Assembly: GCA_030041495.1 (NCBI GenBank)
Contig: JASHNT010000051.1
Span: 1 to 33,248, forward strand
Reading direction: 5' to 3'
DNA from: Bryobacteraceae bacterium
GTDB lineage: Bacteria; Acidobacteriota; Terriglobia; Bryobacterales; Bryobacteraceae
DNA: 33,248 nucleotides
Below, in pieces: positions 18,200 to 26,809 of the stretch (position 1 is the stretch's first letter; each line of letters opens with the position of its first letter). Made by a program: the position numbers and the translations under genes. The notes beneath the pieces are model-generated. The model was not told the origin of the DNA and ran no database searches. It was given only the letters and a program-made list of their open reading frames with translations.

Positions 18200-19903
18200 T
18201 TGGACTGGCAGTGGCAGATTGTGGAGTTGATTGTCTTGATTCCCGCGTACCGCCCGGGCGCTTTGCTCGTGCAATTGGTCCGCGACCTCCTCAGCCGGGG
18301 CGTTTCCGCGGTCGTGGTCGTGGATGACGGCAGCCCCAGCGACTGCACGCCGGTGTTCAATCAGCTCGGGATCATGCCCGACGTGAAGGTCCTGCGGCAT
18401 GCGGTCAATTTGGGTAAAGGAGCCGCGCTCAAGACGGCACTCAATTTTGCGCTCTGCGAATTCCCTGACTTTGCCGGTTTTCTCACCGCGGACGCGGACG
18501 GCCAGCATGCCGTCGACGACATACTAGCGGTCGCGCGGAGGTTCACCGACGAACCCGATTGCTTGGTGCTGGGCTCCCGCAGCTTTGGCGCTGACGTTCC
18601 TTTCCGGAGCCGCTCGGGAAATAAGTGCACACGGGTCTTGGTTCGCTTGCTGATCGGAAGACGCCTGGGCGACACCCAAACTGGGTTGCGCGCAATTCCG
18701 AGAGGGCTGATCCCGCGGCTGTTGAAAATCCCGGCCAACGGATACGAGTTTGAGCTGGACATGCTCATCGCCGCGAAGCATGCGCTGGTTCGGACGGTCG
18801 AGGTGCCGGTTCAGAGCATCTATTTGGATGGGAACCGTTCTTCGCATTTCAATCCGCTTCTGGATTCGATGAAGGTCTGCTTCGTCCTACTCCGCTTCAC
18901 CGGAGTAAGCTTGCTCACGGCGCTTTTGGATAACGCTGTCTTCCTTTTCTCGTACGCAAGAAGCCACGAGATTCTGGGCTCCCAAATCACGGGAAGAGTT
19001 GTGGCGATGGGCTTCAACTACTTTGCGGCGAGAAAGGCAGTGTTTCTATCGCGGGCGAGCCTTCAGAGCACGTTCGTAAAATACGCTTTGCTGGTCGGCG
19101 CCAACACTATTTTATCGTATGCTCTGATCAACGTCTTATATTCCTGGAGCGGCCTCACGGTTCCGTGGGCCAAAATCATAGCGGAGACCGCTTTGTTCGC
19201 CGGCAACTTCGCTCTGCAACGCGATTTCGTTTTCACGGACCGATCCAGGCGGTCCCTTCCGCAGGGATCCACGGATTGGACGAATTACTACCAGAGCGTG
19301 CCTCCCACTGCTCGCCTCACCCGGCGCTACACCGCGCGCGCATTGGTCCGGACCTTGGCTCGGTTTTCGCCGGCCCAAACCAGGACGGTGATGGAAATCG
19401 GAGGAGCGAATAGCTGCTTCGTGGATTCCATTCTTCGCCGGATAAAACCGGAACGGTACCGCGTGGTCGATACGAACGAGCACGGGCTGGAGCTTCTGCG
19501 CCGGCGGTTTCCCAATGCCAGCCGCGTTGTCGCAACCAATGCCAGCGTGCTCGACCTGCGCCCGGAAGACGATCCTGTCGACGTCGTTTTCAGTGTCGGC
19601 CTGGTGGAGCACTTCTCACCCGAGGAGACGGCGAGGGCCGTTCGAGCACACTTCGGTTTGGCGCGAGAAGGCGGCCTAGTGGTTATCTCTTTCCCCACGC
19701 CGACCAGATTGTACCGGCTCGCCAGAGGACTCTGCGAGGCAGCCGGTATCTGGCAGTTTCCGGACGAACGCCCGCTCAATCCCGAAGAGGTCCTGGCGAT
19801 CGCCCGGGAGCAGGGTGAGGTTGTCTTCGAGAAATTGCTATGGCCCTTGATCTTTACCCAGCATCTGATCGCCGTCCGGGTTGGGCGCCGGCCACAGCGC
19901 TGA
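18200..19903 (+). CDS. GT2 - GtrA - SAM methyltransferase fusion protein
   Basis: The 567-aa protein joins three modules. Residues ~8-225 are a dolichyl-phosphate-mannose-synthase-like GT2 domain (LIVLIPAYRPG, VVVDDGSPSD at 39-48, DADGQH with D98/D100). Residues ~230-346 are a GtrA-type domain with four hydrophobic helices (RFTGVSLLTALLDN, GFNYFAARKAVF, NFALQRDFVF). Residues ~355-567 are a class I methyltransferase (VMEIGGANS at 397-405, VVDTNEHGLELL, VDVVFSVGLVEHF). Family knowledge: GT2 makes a polyprenyl-phosphate sugar, GtrA helps flip it, and a methyltransferase could cap or modify it. The polyprenyl sugar would suit the GT-C-like enzymes at 11833-16589. An in-frame TGA lies at 18194-18196, so translation starts at TTG 18200 or GTG 18221; neither has a strong ribosome site. 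Confidence 0.9.
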   Translation: MDWQWQIVELIVLIPAYRPGALLVQLVRDLLSRGVSAVVVVDDGSPSDCTPVFNQLGIMPDVKVLRHAVNLGKGAALKTALNFALCEFPDFAGFLTADADGQHAVDDILAVARRFTDEPDCLVLGSRSFGADVPFRSRSGNKCTRVLVRLLIGRRLGDTQTGLRAIPRGLIPRLLKIPANGYEFELDMLIAAKHALVRTVEVPVQSIYLDGNRSSHFNPLLDSMKVCFVLLRFTGVSLLTALLDNAVFLFSYARSHEILGSQITGRVVAMGFNYFAARKAVFLSRASLQSTFVKYALLVGANTILSYALINVLYSWSGLTVPWAKIIAETALFAGNFALQRDFVFTDRSRRSLPQGSTDWTNYYQSVPPTARLTRRYTARALVRTLARFSPAQTRTVMEIGGANSCFVDSILRRIKPERYRVVDTNEHGLELLRRRFPNASRVVATNASVLDLRPEDDPVDVVFSVGLVEHFSPEETARAVRAHFGLAREGGLVVISFPTPTRLYRLARGLCEAAGIWQFPDERPLNPEEVLAIAREQGEVVFEKLLWPLIFTQHLIAVRVGRRPQR

Positions 19904-20446
19904 GAGAAATGAAGGCGATTCTGGCCGAGTTCTTGAGTGGGAATTAGGTCGCCCCGCCGAGTCTTGCTGGCGGAGCAACAACAAAGCGGCATGTCGGTGT
20001 GGGCCATCTGCCGGCAGCGCGGCGCCAGCGAGCATAGCTTCTAACCTTGCCGATGCGATCGAGTCTGATTCGCGGAACCCCGCGCTTCGACTTATGTTCC
20101 GGTGGAAGCGGTTGAAATCGTCAGTTTGGCACCGATTCGCGCGGCTCGCTCCCGCACTCAAATGTCAATAAAGTGGCTCTCCTTCAGTGTTGACCGCTCG
20201 CGGCGCGCGCCGTCTCTCTTGGGCTGCCAGTCGTTCAAAGACCGGTAGCCGCTAGCCGAAATCGAAATCGCGTGCCGCCGGGTTCAGTACAGTTCGACTT
20301 ACTCGAACCGGTATTAAATCGGTTCAACTGTATCGCGGGCCCGACCAAAAACCCGCTACCAACCCACGGCGTTGTCACTCGGCTGTCGCTTGGTTCTCCC
20401 CAAAGCTTCCGATGTCTATGGGATCGGTAGCCCCTGGAGGGAAACG
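19904..20446. other. Convergent intergenic region with an imperfect inverted repeat
   Basis: About 540 bp between convergent genes with no recognisable coding sequence. It contains nested inverted repeats: TACAGTT (20288-20294) with AACTGTA (20326-20332), and GAACCG (20305-20310) with CGGTTC (20320-20325). The left arm has a 10-nt bulge. No T tract follows. Confidence 0.4.
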
Positions 20447-21067
20447 TCAATGCGCCAGGGCTTCCTTCGAGCGAATCGCCAGGTTCGGGTGGCGTCTGCG
20501 TTCCCGGTATTTGACGGTGAGGTAGCCGGCCAGAAAGATTGCCACGGCCACTCCCAGTGCCGTTCCGAATCGTTCGAAAATCGCGCCAACCAGTTCGATC
20601 TGGCCGCGAAAAACCCAACCGATGCTCAGGTAGGCGCCAGCCCAAAGCAAAGCCGCGATCGACTGGAGAACAAGGAATTTCCGGATGGCTACGCCCATCA
20701 TTCCGGCCAGAGGTGCAATAAGCAGGCTCAGGCCCGGCAAGAATTTGGAGACCAAAATCGACCAAGTGCTACGGCGCCGCCGCTCAGACGCGCAGGTTTC
20801 CGGCTTTAGGCAAAACCACGATAGCAGCCGCGCCACCAAAGTGCTTTCGCGCTTTCCAAAGTAAAACCATGCGAGATCGCTGGTCAGCGATGCCATGATT
20901 GCGACGCCAAGGGCTCGCGGCAGGCTGAGTTGGTCGACACCCGCTAAAGCTCCTGCGGCGATCAGGAACGGAGTCGCCGGCACGGGCAAGCCGAGTTGCT
21001 CGGCAAGCACAGCGAGGAACAAAGCCGCATAACCGTTGTGAATCAAGAATTCTATTACGTTGTGCAT
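20447..21067 (-). CDS. DedA-family membrane protein
   Basis: The 206-aa protein has the normal DedA (SNARE-associated/VTT domain) length. It shows an N-terminal re-entrant region with AEQLGLPVPATPFLIAAGAL, then the conserved F-x-PG element SKFLPGLSLLIAPLAGMMG, then C-terminal membrane helices ending in a basic tail (KYRERRRH). Family knowledge: DedA proteins are inner-membrane transporters, some of which recycle undecaprenyl phosphate or move phospholipids across the membrane. That would be useful next to a polyprenyl-dependent glycan locus, though this link is inference. ATG 21067 has a strong GGAGG at 8 nt. It begins 19 bp after the START-like gene upstream, so the two probably form an operon. 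Confidence 0.92.
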   Translation of the reverse strand: MHNVIEFLIHNGYAALFLAVLAEQLGLPVPATPFLIAAGALAGVDQLSLPRALGVAIMASLTSDLAWFYFGKRESTLVARLLSWFCLKPETCASERRRRSTWSILVSKFLPGLSLLIAPLAGMMGVAIRKFLVLQSIAALLWAGAYLSIGWVFRGQIELVGAIFERFGTALGVAVAIFLAGYLTVKYRERRRHPNLAIRSKEALAH

Positions 21068-21086
21068 CTGTTCGCCTCCGGGTGAA

Positions 21087-22166
21087 TTAACGGAAGGACC
21101 GCATTGTTGTCGCGCTCACGCTGATGCTCACGATGGAGCCGGATTTCGCCACTGAAGGCCGAGGATCTATTGACCGGCTGATTATGGCAGTCGCGGACCG
21201 CACCGCATCGGCGGTTTGTTGGAGCGAGGTGACCAGCGACGATTTGGACACGCGGCGCACGATCGGATCGACGAACAACCGAAGCGCAGCGGGAATGTCG
21301 CGGCTGAGGGCGATCGCCTCAAGTTCGATGTACACTCCGCCGTCGCGCTCTTCGTACCGCGCCATGCTGTACAGGCGCCAGATGATCCCGATTCCGTGGC
21401 CTTCCGGCAGCATGTGCTCGGAAGGGCTGCCATAATCGGAGATCTCCTGAACGCGAGTCGTTTCGGTAGTGCTGTACCAGCGTTGATCGTCCAGGCGGGT
21501 AAATTCGGAGCGGTAGTCGCTATCCAGGGCGCTTTTCGCGAAGAACGACGTGTTCATCACCATCATGGAAAAGGTGTCTTCCCAATCACCGGTCTCAAGC
21601 GGCTTGGCGCTCACGACATTCGGATGGAAGACCGTGTTGTAGTGCGCGTAGTCACGAGTCACGCGGAGAATGTCAGGCACCGTAGCGTTCGGGATGAAAA
21701 TCGCTCCAGTCCAATCGTGAATGAGTCCGCCGTGAACCTTCACCGGAACATTCGGGGCCGCGGGCGACGCCAGGATTTCGCCTTGCCGGAGTTTCGCGGC
21801 CTGAGCAGGTTCGGCGTCGATCGAAAGGAAGGGGCTTCCGGATGCGAGGTGTGCCTGATTCCGGGCTTCGGCAGCCGTTATGTATTGTTGCCAGGCCTGC
21901 GTCGTTTCCGGTTTGAGGTCGGCAGCCGACCCGCCCATCGGATAGAGCAACGCCGCCAATAGGATCGCTCTCAGGATTTGGATCGCCCGCGGCATCCCGT
22001 GCGGGCGGGCTGAACCCTGCTCAGGAAGCTCGAAGTCGATCACTTCGCACATGTCACCGACCAGGGCTTCGCCCTCCGTATCCGTGCCGACGGACGAAGA
22101 CCTGGCGGATTCGACCATGAAGGTTTCCTTCGCCTCGCGGTTGCTGTAGCGTATGTCGTTGTTCAT
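21087..22166 (-). CDS. Conserved acidobacterial protein, START-like fold suspected
   Basis: From ATG 22166 the product is 359 aa. Residues ~1-57 are polar; a hydrophobic segment (IQILRAILLAALLYPMGGSAA) then looks like an internal signal anchor or a signal peptide if translation starts at 21995. The rest contains GGLIHDWTGAIFIPNATV, SMARYEERDGGVYIELEAI, RDIPAALRLFVDPIVRR and SLVTSLQQTADAV, hallmarks of an uncharacterised family I associate with Acidobacteria that resembles START/SRPBCC lipid-binding domains. It is probably periplasmic. ATG 22166 has GAGG 10 nt upstream; TTG 22208 is an upstream option in the same frame. It sits 19 bp before DedA and is likely co-transcribed with it. Function unknown. 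Confidence 0.85.
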   Translation of the reverse strand: MNNDIRYSNREAKETFMVESARSSSVGTDTEGEALVGDMCEVIDFELPEQGSARPHGMPRAIQILRAILLAALLYPMGGSAADLKPETTQAWQQYITAAEARNQAHLASGSPFLSIDAEPAQAAKLRQGEILASPAAPNVPVKVHGGLIHDWTGAIFIPNATVPDILRVTRDYAHYNTVFHPNVVSAKPLETGDWEDTFSMMVMNTSFFAKSALDSDYRSEFTRLDDQRWYSTTETTRVQEISDYGSPSEHMLPEGHGIGIIWRLYSMARYEERDGGVYIELEAIALSRDIPAALRLFVDPIVRRVSKSSLVTSLQQTADAVRSATAIISRSIDPRPSVAKSGSIVSISVSATTMRSFR

Positions 22167-22352
22167 TTGATTCGAGCCTCGGCCAGAGGATGGCACTCCA
22201 TCCGCCAACTCGAACCAGGAGCTAACTCTTTGAAAATGCAGGGTTCGAAGAGCCGGCGCAAGACGATTGCCGGCCTAAAGGTCGGCAGACTGCCATGATC
22301 TTGGCAGATCCACTTGGTGGGGCCGGCAGGTGCGCAGGGCGCGGTTCGGTCA

Positions 22353-22445
22353 TCATTGCCAGGCAGCGCCCAGTGCCTTGTAAAGCTGGACGTAGGCCTT
22401 CTGCTCAGAATATCGCCAGTTGTCGAAATATCGGACAGTCGAGCC
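22353..22445 (-). pseudogene. C-terminal remnant of a NodT/OprM-type outer-membrane efflux factor
   Basis: A 30-codon minus-strand frame ends KAYVQLYKALGAAWQ then TGA. This matches the very end of NodT-family outer-membrane factors, which usually close with VxLYKALGGGW. The upstream part of this frame (GSTVRYFDNWRY) already fails to match, so only the last ~16 residues survive. It is a short match, so confidence is moderate. It explains part of the otherwise empty 22209-22520 gap. Confidence 0.45.
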
Positions 22446-22520
22446 GTGCCGGACTCGTCTCGTCGCTCACCTTACGCCTGGAGATCAGATTGCGTTCCCC
22501 GAAGATTGTGGAGGGCTCCT

Positions 22521-23406
22521 ATGAGAGCTGTCAGACTGCTAGAGTACGGCGGCCGGTTGGCGTTCGACGATGTACCGACGCCTGCGATTTCACCCGATGA
22601 GATCCTAGTCAAGGTCAGAAGTACCGCCGTCAATCATGTGGATCTTGTCGAGGCCTCCGGAACCATAAGACAGATATTTCCGATTCGACCTACCGTGATA
22701 CCTGGTCACGAAGTTTTCGGGACGGGTTGAAGCGGTTGGCAGCGCCGTCACGGTGTGTACGCCGGGTGATGCGGTCTTCGGCACCGCCACCGGAATGGGC
22801 GCATACACGGAGTACCTGGCTGTCAAGGCTACGGCCATCGCAAGGAAACCATCCAACCTCTCATTTGAGGAGGCGGCATCGGCGCCAGTGGCCGCCCAAA
22901 CCTCATGGCAGGGAATCTTCACCCACGGTCACTTGGCGAAGGGACAAACGAACCTGATTCATGGTGGGGCCGGCGCCGTGGGGGCCTACGCGGTCCAACT
23001 GGCATCGAATGCCGATTATCGAACAGTTCAATCCGAGAATGCTCAGTCCGAGAAGAGTCTGCCGAAGAACGTCGACGTGGTCCTCGACTTGATCGGTGGC
23101 GACACACAGAAGCGGTCGTTCCTGGTCTTGAAAGAGGGCGGTTATCTCGTTTCTGCTGTCCAGCCTGTGTCGCAAGACGAGGCGGCGGCGCACCGTGTAA
23201 CCGGCTTGATGATGAGGCTTGTACCGTCCGGGGACATGCTCAGCAGGATCGGACGGCTGCTGGAAGAAGGTGCCATCCGACCAGACGTCGCGACCGTGTA
23301 CGCCCTGAAAGACGTGGCCCAGGCATGGAACGATGTCGCCAGGAATATGCCGTGGGTGCATGGGATGCCGGGGCCACACGGCAAAATCGTGCTTCGCGTT
23401 GCCTAG
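22521..23406 (+). pseudogene. Frameshifted, internally deleted NADP-dependent quinone/alcohol oxidoreductase
   Basis: Two frames make up one MDR-family oxidoreductase. The first (22521-22730) reads MRAVRLLEYGGRLAFDDVP to PGHEVFGTG and stops at TGA. The second continues from about 22729 with VEAVGSAVTVCTPGDAVFG to KIVLRVA and stops at 23406. One extra G near 22726 explains the shift. In addition, after GGAGAVGAYAVQLAS the Rossmann segment that normally runs ~35 residues to the VIDYR region is missing, so the cofactor site is damaged too. A Shine-Dalgarno (GGAGGG) remains before ATG 22521. The intact enzyme would reduce quinones or enones with NADPH. The double lesion makes a simple sequencing error an insufficient explanation. 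Confidence 0.8.
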
Positions 23407-24260
23407 ACACTCCGTGGCATACGACGGCGTGCCCACTGGGGGAGCTTTGTGAGTGTGCGACCAAACTCGTGTTCTAGGCCGGCGATATCGGCGTTGTAGC
23501 CTACGCGCTCGAACCACTCGAGCATCGTCGCCAGGTCCTTGCTGTACTGCCGGACCTGTTCGATTGGCGTCTGGGCGAACGCAATCGGCCGGCCCAGCGT
23601 CTCCGTCAGGATCCCCGCCGCCTCTCGCATGGTTCGTGCGTCACCGGCAATGTCGATCTCGCGGCGATTCAAGGCGGCGGCGTCCGTGAACGCGCGCGCG
23701 CCGAACCAGCCAATGTCGTCCACGGCAATCATCTGCAGCTTCACGCCCGGACCGAGCGCCCAAGCCAACGTGGACCCCTGGAGACTGAAGGGCGCTAGCA
23801 GATTCTCCATGAAGAACACCGGACGCAGGATCACATGCGAGGGGAAGCGGAGGTCGCGCACAGTCTCCTCGATGCGCCACTTGTTCTCGAAGTGCGGGAT
23901 ACCCGTTCGCCTGTTCGCCGATCCCACGGATGTATAGACATAGTGCTCGACGCCCGATTCGCGTGCCAATGTCGCAAGACGCTTGCCTTGCGCCTCTTCC
24001 CGCTCGACGCCCGCCTCTCCTCCGTTCTGCACGCCGAAGACGCCCCAGTCGCCGGCCAAGGCATGGCGCAATGTCGCCTCGTCATCGAGATCGCCCTTAA
24101 TGAGGTCGATGCCCTGGCGTGCCAGCGCCGTCGCCCGCTCGCTGTCCGGCGTTCGCGTCAGGCCGCGCAGGTGAAACCCAGCGCCGTGCAGGGCCCGCGC
24201 GACCGCGCCGCCCTGGTTGCCCGTAACTCCCGTGATGAGAATCGTTCGATCGCTTGTCAT
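23403..24260 (-). CDS. NmrA/HSCARG-family NAD(P)-binding protein
   Basis: The 285-aa protein starts with TILITGVTGNQGGAVARAL (residues 5-23), the GxxGxxG dinucleotide-binding loop of atypical short-chain dehydrogenases. GVEHYVYTSVGSA and PHFENKWRIEETVR follow; in these the usual YxxxK is replaced by an NKWRIE helix, as in NmrA/HSCARG redox sensors. The length is normal. The likely role is sensing or using NADP(H), or reducing a quinone-type substrate. ATG 24260 is preceded by a strong GAGGAGAAGGAGAAGT leader. It converges on the broken oxidoreductase: its TAG stop and the TAG of that gene share the four bases CTAG. Enzymatic activity is not certain. Confidence 0.9.
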   Translation of the reverse strand: MTSDRTILITGVTGNQGGAVARALHGAGFHLRGLTRTPDSERATALARQGIDLIKGDLDDEATLRHALAGDWGVFGVQNGGEAGVEREEAQGKRLATLARESGVEHYVYTSVGSANRRTGIPHFENKWRIEETVRDLRFPSHVILRPVFFMENLLAPFSLQGSTLAWALGPGVKLQMIAVDDIGWFGARAFTDAAALNRREIDIAGDARTMREAAGILTETLGRPIAFAQTPIEQVRQYSKDLATMLEWFERVGYNADIAGLEHEFGRTLTKLPQWARRRMPRSV

Positions 24261-24413
24261 ACTTCTCCTTCTCCTCAGTCATGATCCGCCAGACGTTCTG
24301 CTCTCTGGCATGCCTTCCACCACCAGGTAGTCCGCTGAAGGAAGGAAAGTGAAACGATCGTAAACGTGTTGATTGTGTTCCAAGATTCCCTCGTATCCTT
24401 ACAAATAACCATT

Positions 24414-24662
24414 TCAAGAAATGATTCGCGTCTCGAATTCTGTGACAGTGCGAGACAGGTCGTCTACGACTTGTTGAGCAACCTGCGGATGTATCTGCTC
24501 GAAGACCCCGATGAGGGTTGGCTTCTCGGCGTGGTCCCATTCATAAATGCGATAGGTTTTCTCTGACCAGACAAGTTCTCCGGTATCGGGCTTCCACCCG
24601 AAGCTCCCGGTGTGGTTCAGCCGCTGTGCCTCTGCAAGATATGCCTGTCGACGCTCCAGAGC
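24414..24662 (-). pseudogene. PAS-domain (histidine kinase) fragment
   Basis: An 82-codon minus-strand frame without a start codon lies between a TAG immediately upstream and TGA at 24414. It reads ALERRQAYLAEAQRLNHTGS, FGWKPDTGELVWSEKTYRIY and EWDHAEKPTL...IHP. This is the characteristic first PAS sensor segment of large multi-PAS histidine kinases (EAQRLSHTGSFGW...GEIIWSEE). Everything else, including the kinase core, is missing. It follows the STAS gene on the same strand. Probably a leftover of a two-component gene. Confidence 0.75.
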
Positions 24663-24667
24663 CTATT

Positions 24668-24976
24668 TTATGCTGCTCCTTTCCGCGTTCCCGTAGAAGT
24701 TAACGCTACGCTTTGGTCGTCATCCAGCAGGGCGCGGATACCGATACCTCCGCCCGCCAGGGTCACGCTTTGAGCCTTCATTAGGCGAAGAAGATGCCGC
24801 CCGGCTCCATCGATTGCCGTTAGGTCCGTGAGGTCCAGGGCGAGGTTCTTCTGAGCCGGGCACCCTTCCGTGCTCTTCCAGAGGGCCTCGAGCAAGGGGA
24901 CCCAGGGTCCAATCAACCGGCCATGGAGTTCGAGGGTGATCGCGGATTCCGTTTGAATGCTGTCGATTCTGAGCAT
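24668..24976 (-). CDS. STAS-domain protein lacking the phosphorylatable Ser
   Basis: The 102-aa protein is a stand-alone STAS-like domain: strand TLELHGRLIGPW, helix VPLLEALWKS, strand NLALDLTDLTAID, then helix GAGRHLLRLMKAQ and strand VTLAGGG. Anti-anti-sigma factors have DSxG at the phosphorylation loop; here residues 56-59 are DGAG, with no Ser, so kinase control of the usual type is unlikely. MlaB-like or scaffold roles are alternatives. The ATG has no strong ribosome site. It lies divergent from the sigma-54 activator and just upstream of a PAS-kinase fragment, so it may once have belonged to a signalling cassette. Confidence 0.75.
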   Translation of the reverse strand: MLRIDSIQTESAITLELHGRLIGPWVPLLEALWKSTEGCPAQKNLALDLTDLTAIDGAGRHLLRLMKAQSVTLAGGGIGIRALLDDDQSVALTSTGTRKGAA

Positions 24977-25164
24977 AAGTGACTTGGTACGCGCTACCTT
25001 TCAACAGCCGTACCCAATCTCAACCGTCGCATCGTGGCTGCCGTTCTGCGCTTTGAGAGAAGTCTAATGGAATCAGTGTCCAGAGCAGCTTTCGTGAGGT
25101 CTGTGGTGCGGATCGCCGCCCAAATACGGGTTGGCTGCCAGCTTCCGGGCAGCCCGCAGCAGGT

Positions 25165-25180
25165 TGGCATCCGGTTTGCT
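25165..25180 (+). promoter_or_regulatory. Candidate sigma-54 (-24/-12) promoter
   Basis: TGGCAT-N5-TTGCT matches the RpoN consensus TGGCAC-N5-TTGCW with one mismatch, with GG and GC 12 bp apart as required. It ends 15 bp before the ATG of a sigma-54 activator, implying auto-activation. The predicted start near 25191 would leave only about 4 nt of leader, which is a caution. Confidence 0.4.
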
Positions 25181-25194
25181 ACTCTGGGCACCTA

Positions 25195-26781
25195 ATGCCG
25201 TCAAGCAAAGATCAAATAGCGCTAGACCGCCTCCAGGTGATCCTTGAAATCAACAACAGCATTGCCTCCAACCTGGATTTGTATGACCTGTTGCGTTCGG
25301 TCTCAGTGAGCGTCCGCAACGCCCTCCATTCCGATGCCGCGGGTGTCGCTCTTCCGGAAGGAGAGCACTTGCGTCTCTACACGCTCGATTTTCCGGGAGC
25401 GGTGGGGGCGGCACGCGAGGGGTTGCTAATTCCAATCGAGGGCTCGATGCTGGGGGACGTTTTCCTAACGGGGCAGGCCGCCCAGCACAACATCTCGCAG
25501 GAGGCTCAAATCCCGATGGAAACCACGGAACGCCTGAAATTCGGTTGCGCTTGCCCGCTGGTGGGACGGCATCGGACGCTGGGCGTTCTCTCGGTGGCGC
25601 GGGTCGAGGACAAGCCCTTCAGCGAGGAGGATCTGGCCTTGCTGATCCAGATTTCGAAACAGGTTGCGATCGCGCTCGATAATTCCCTGGCTTATCAAGA
25701 GATAAACCAGCTCAAGGAGCAGCTTAGCCGCGAGAAGGTTTACCTCGAAGATGAAATTCGTTCAGAGATGCAGTTCGAGGATATCGTCGGCAACTCCAGC
25801 GTCCTGCGCAGTGTTCTTCAGCAAGTCGAGATCGTTGCGCCGACCGATTCGACGGTCCTTATTTACGGCGAAACCGGCACCGGCAAGGAACTCATCGCCC
25901 GCGCTGTCCACGATCTCAGCTCCCGAAAGGCGCGAGCTTTCGTCAAATTGAATTGCGCTGCGATTCCCACGGGTTTGCTCGAAAGCGAATTGTTCGGTCA
26001 TGAGAAGGGCGCATTTACCGGAGCGATCGCGCAGCGAATAGGGCGCTTCGAGCTCGCGCACGGCGGGACCGTGTTCCTGGACGAAATCGGCGAGATACCT
26101 TTGGAACTTCAGCCGAAGCTCCTCCGCGTGCTTCAAGAACGCGAATTCGAACGCCTGGGCGGTTCCAGGACACTCCGCAGCGACGCTCGATTGATTGCGG
26201 CCACCAATCGCGATTTAGCCGCAATGGCGCAGGAAAATAAGTTCCGTCCGGATCTTTACTACCGGCTGAACGTATTTCCAATTCGCGTGCCTTCGCTTCG
26301 CGAGCGGGCTGAAGACATTCCGTTGTTGGTGCGCCATTTCGTGCAGCAGTTCAGCCGGCGCATGGGGAAGACCGTCGATTCGGTGCCCGCCGACACGATG
26401 AATGCGCTGGCCGGATATCATTGGCCGGGCAATATCCGGGAACTCCAAAACGTGATCGAGCGTGCGGTAATCGTTACGCAGGGCCCGGTGTTGAAGGTGG
26501 CCATGGCAGAGTTCGCAAACGCTCCCAAGGTCTCGTCGTTGACACACCCGGCCTCCACGCCCTCGGGCTCCGGCCCCAAAGAGGAGCGGGGCTCCATGCG
26601 CAAGGTGCTGGAAGAAACAGAGCGCGAGCAAATCGTTCGCGCTCTTGAGCAAGCCAATTGGGTGATCTCAGGTCCCATGGGGGCCGCAGCCAAGCTCGGG
26701 ATGAAGCGTTCGACGCTGCAGGCCCGGATGCAAAAACTCGGTATTCAAATTACACGCACCGGAGCAGACCGGCCGTCTTGA
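25195..26781 (+). CDS. GAF-domain sigma-54-dependent transcriptional activator (Fis-type HTH)
   Basis: The 528-aa protein has an N-terminal GAF domain (~20-165), a short coiled linker (~170-190) and an AAA+ sigma-54 interaction domain. The latter has Walker A GETGTGKE near 225-232, GAFTGA near 272-277, Walker [14 protein letters not shown] and a sensor segment ATNRDL. It ends in a Fis-type helix-turn-helix ([21 protein letters not shown]). All activator motifs are intact. The architecture is that of FhlA/NorR-type regulators that sense a small ligand through GAF. There is no receiver domain, so it is not a classic response regulator. Targets are unknown; the DoxX gene, the NmrA gene and its own promoter are candidates. 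No clear Shine-Dalgarno precedes ATG 25195, but the domain start leaves no later option. Confidence 0.95.
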   Translation: MPSSKDQIALDRLQVILEINNSIASNLDLYDLLRSVSVSVRNALHSDAAGVALPEGEHLRLYTLDFPGAVGAAREGLLIPIEGSMLGDVFLTGQAAQHNISQEAQIPMETTERLKFGCACPLVGRHRTLGVLSVARVEDKPFSEEDLALLIQISKQVAIALDNSLAYQEINQLKEQLSREKVYLEDEIRSEMQFEDIVGNSSVLRSVLQQVEIVAPTDSTVLIYGETGTGKELIARAVHDLSSRKARAFVKLNCAAIPTGLLESELFGHEKGAFTGAIAQRIGRFELAHGGTVFLDEIGEIPLELQPKLLRVLQEREFERLGGSRTLRSDARLIAATNRDLAAMAQENKFRPDLYYRLNVFPIRVPSLRERAEDIPLLVRHFVQQFSRRMGKTVDSVPADTMNALAGYHWPGNIRELQNVIERAVIVTQGPVLKVAMAEFANAPKVSSLTHPASTPSGSGPKEERGSMRKVLEETEREQIVRALEQANWVISGPMGAAAKLGMKRSTLQARMQKLGIQITRTGADRPS

Positions 26782-26809
26782 CTCCTCAGCCTGCTCCAAC
26801 CCCTTCAGC

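Noticed and set aside
20288-20332. Inverted repeats between convergent genes as a terminator
   Set aside because: The stem is broken by a 10-nt bulge and no T tract follows, so it is recorded only as an imperfect repeat.
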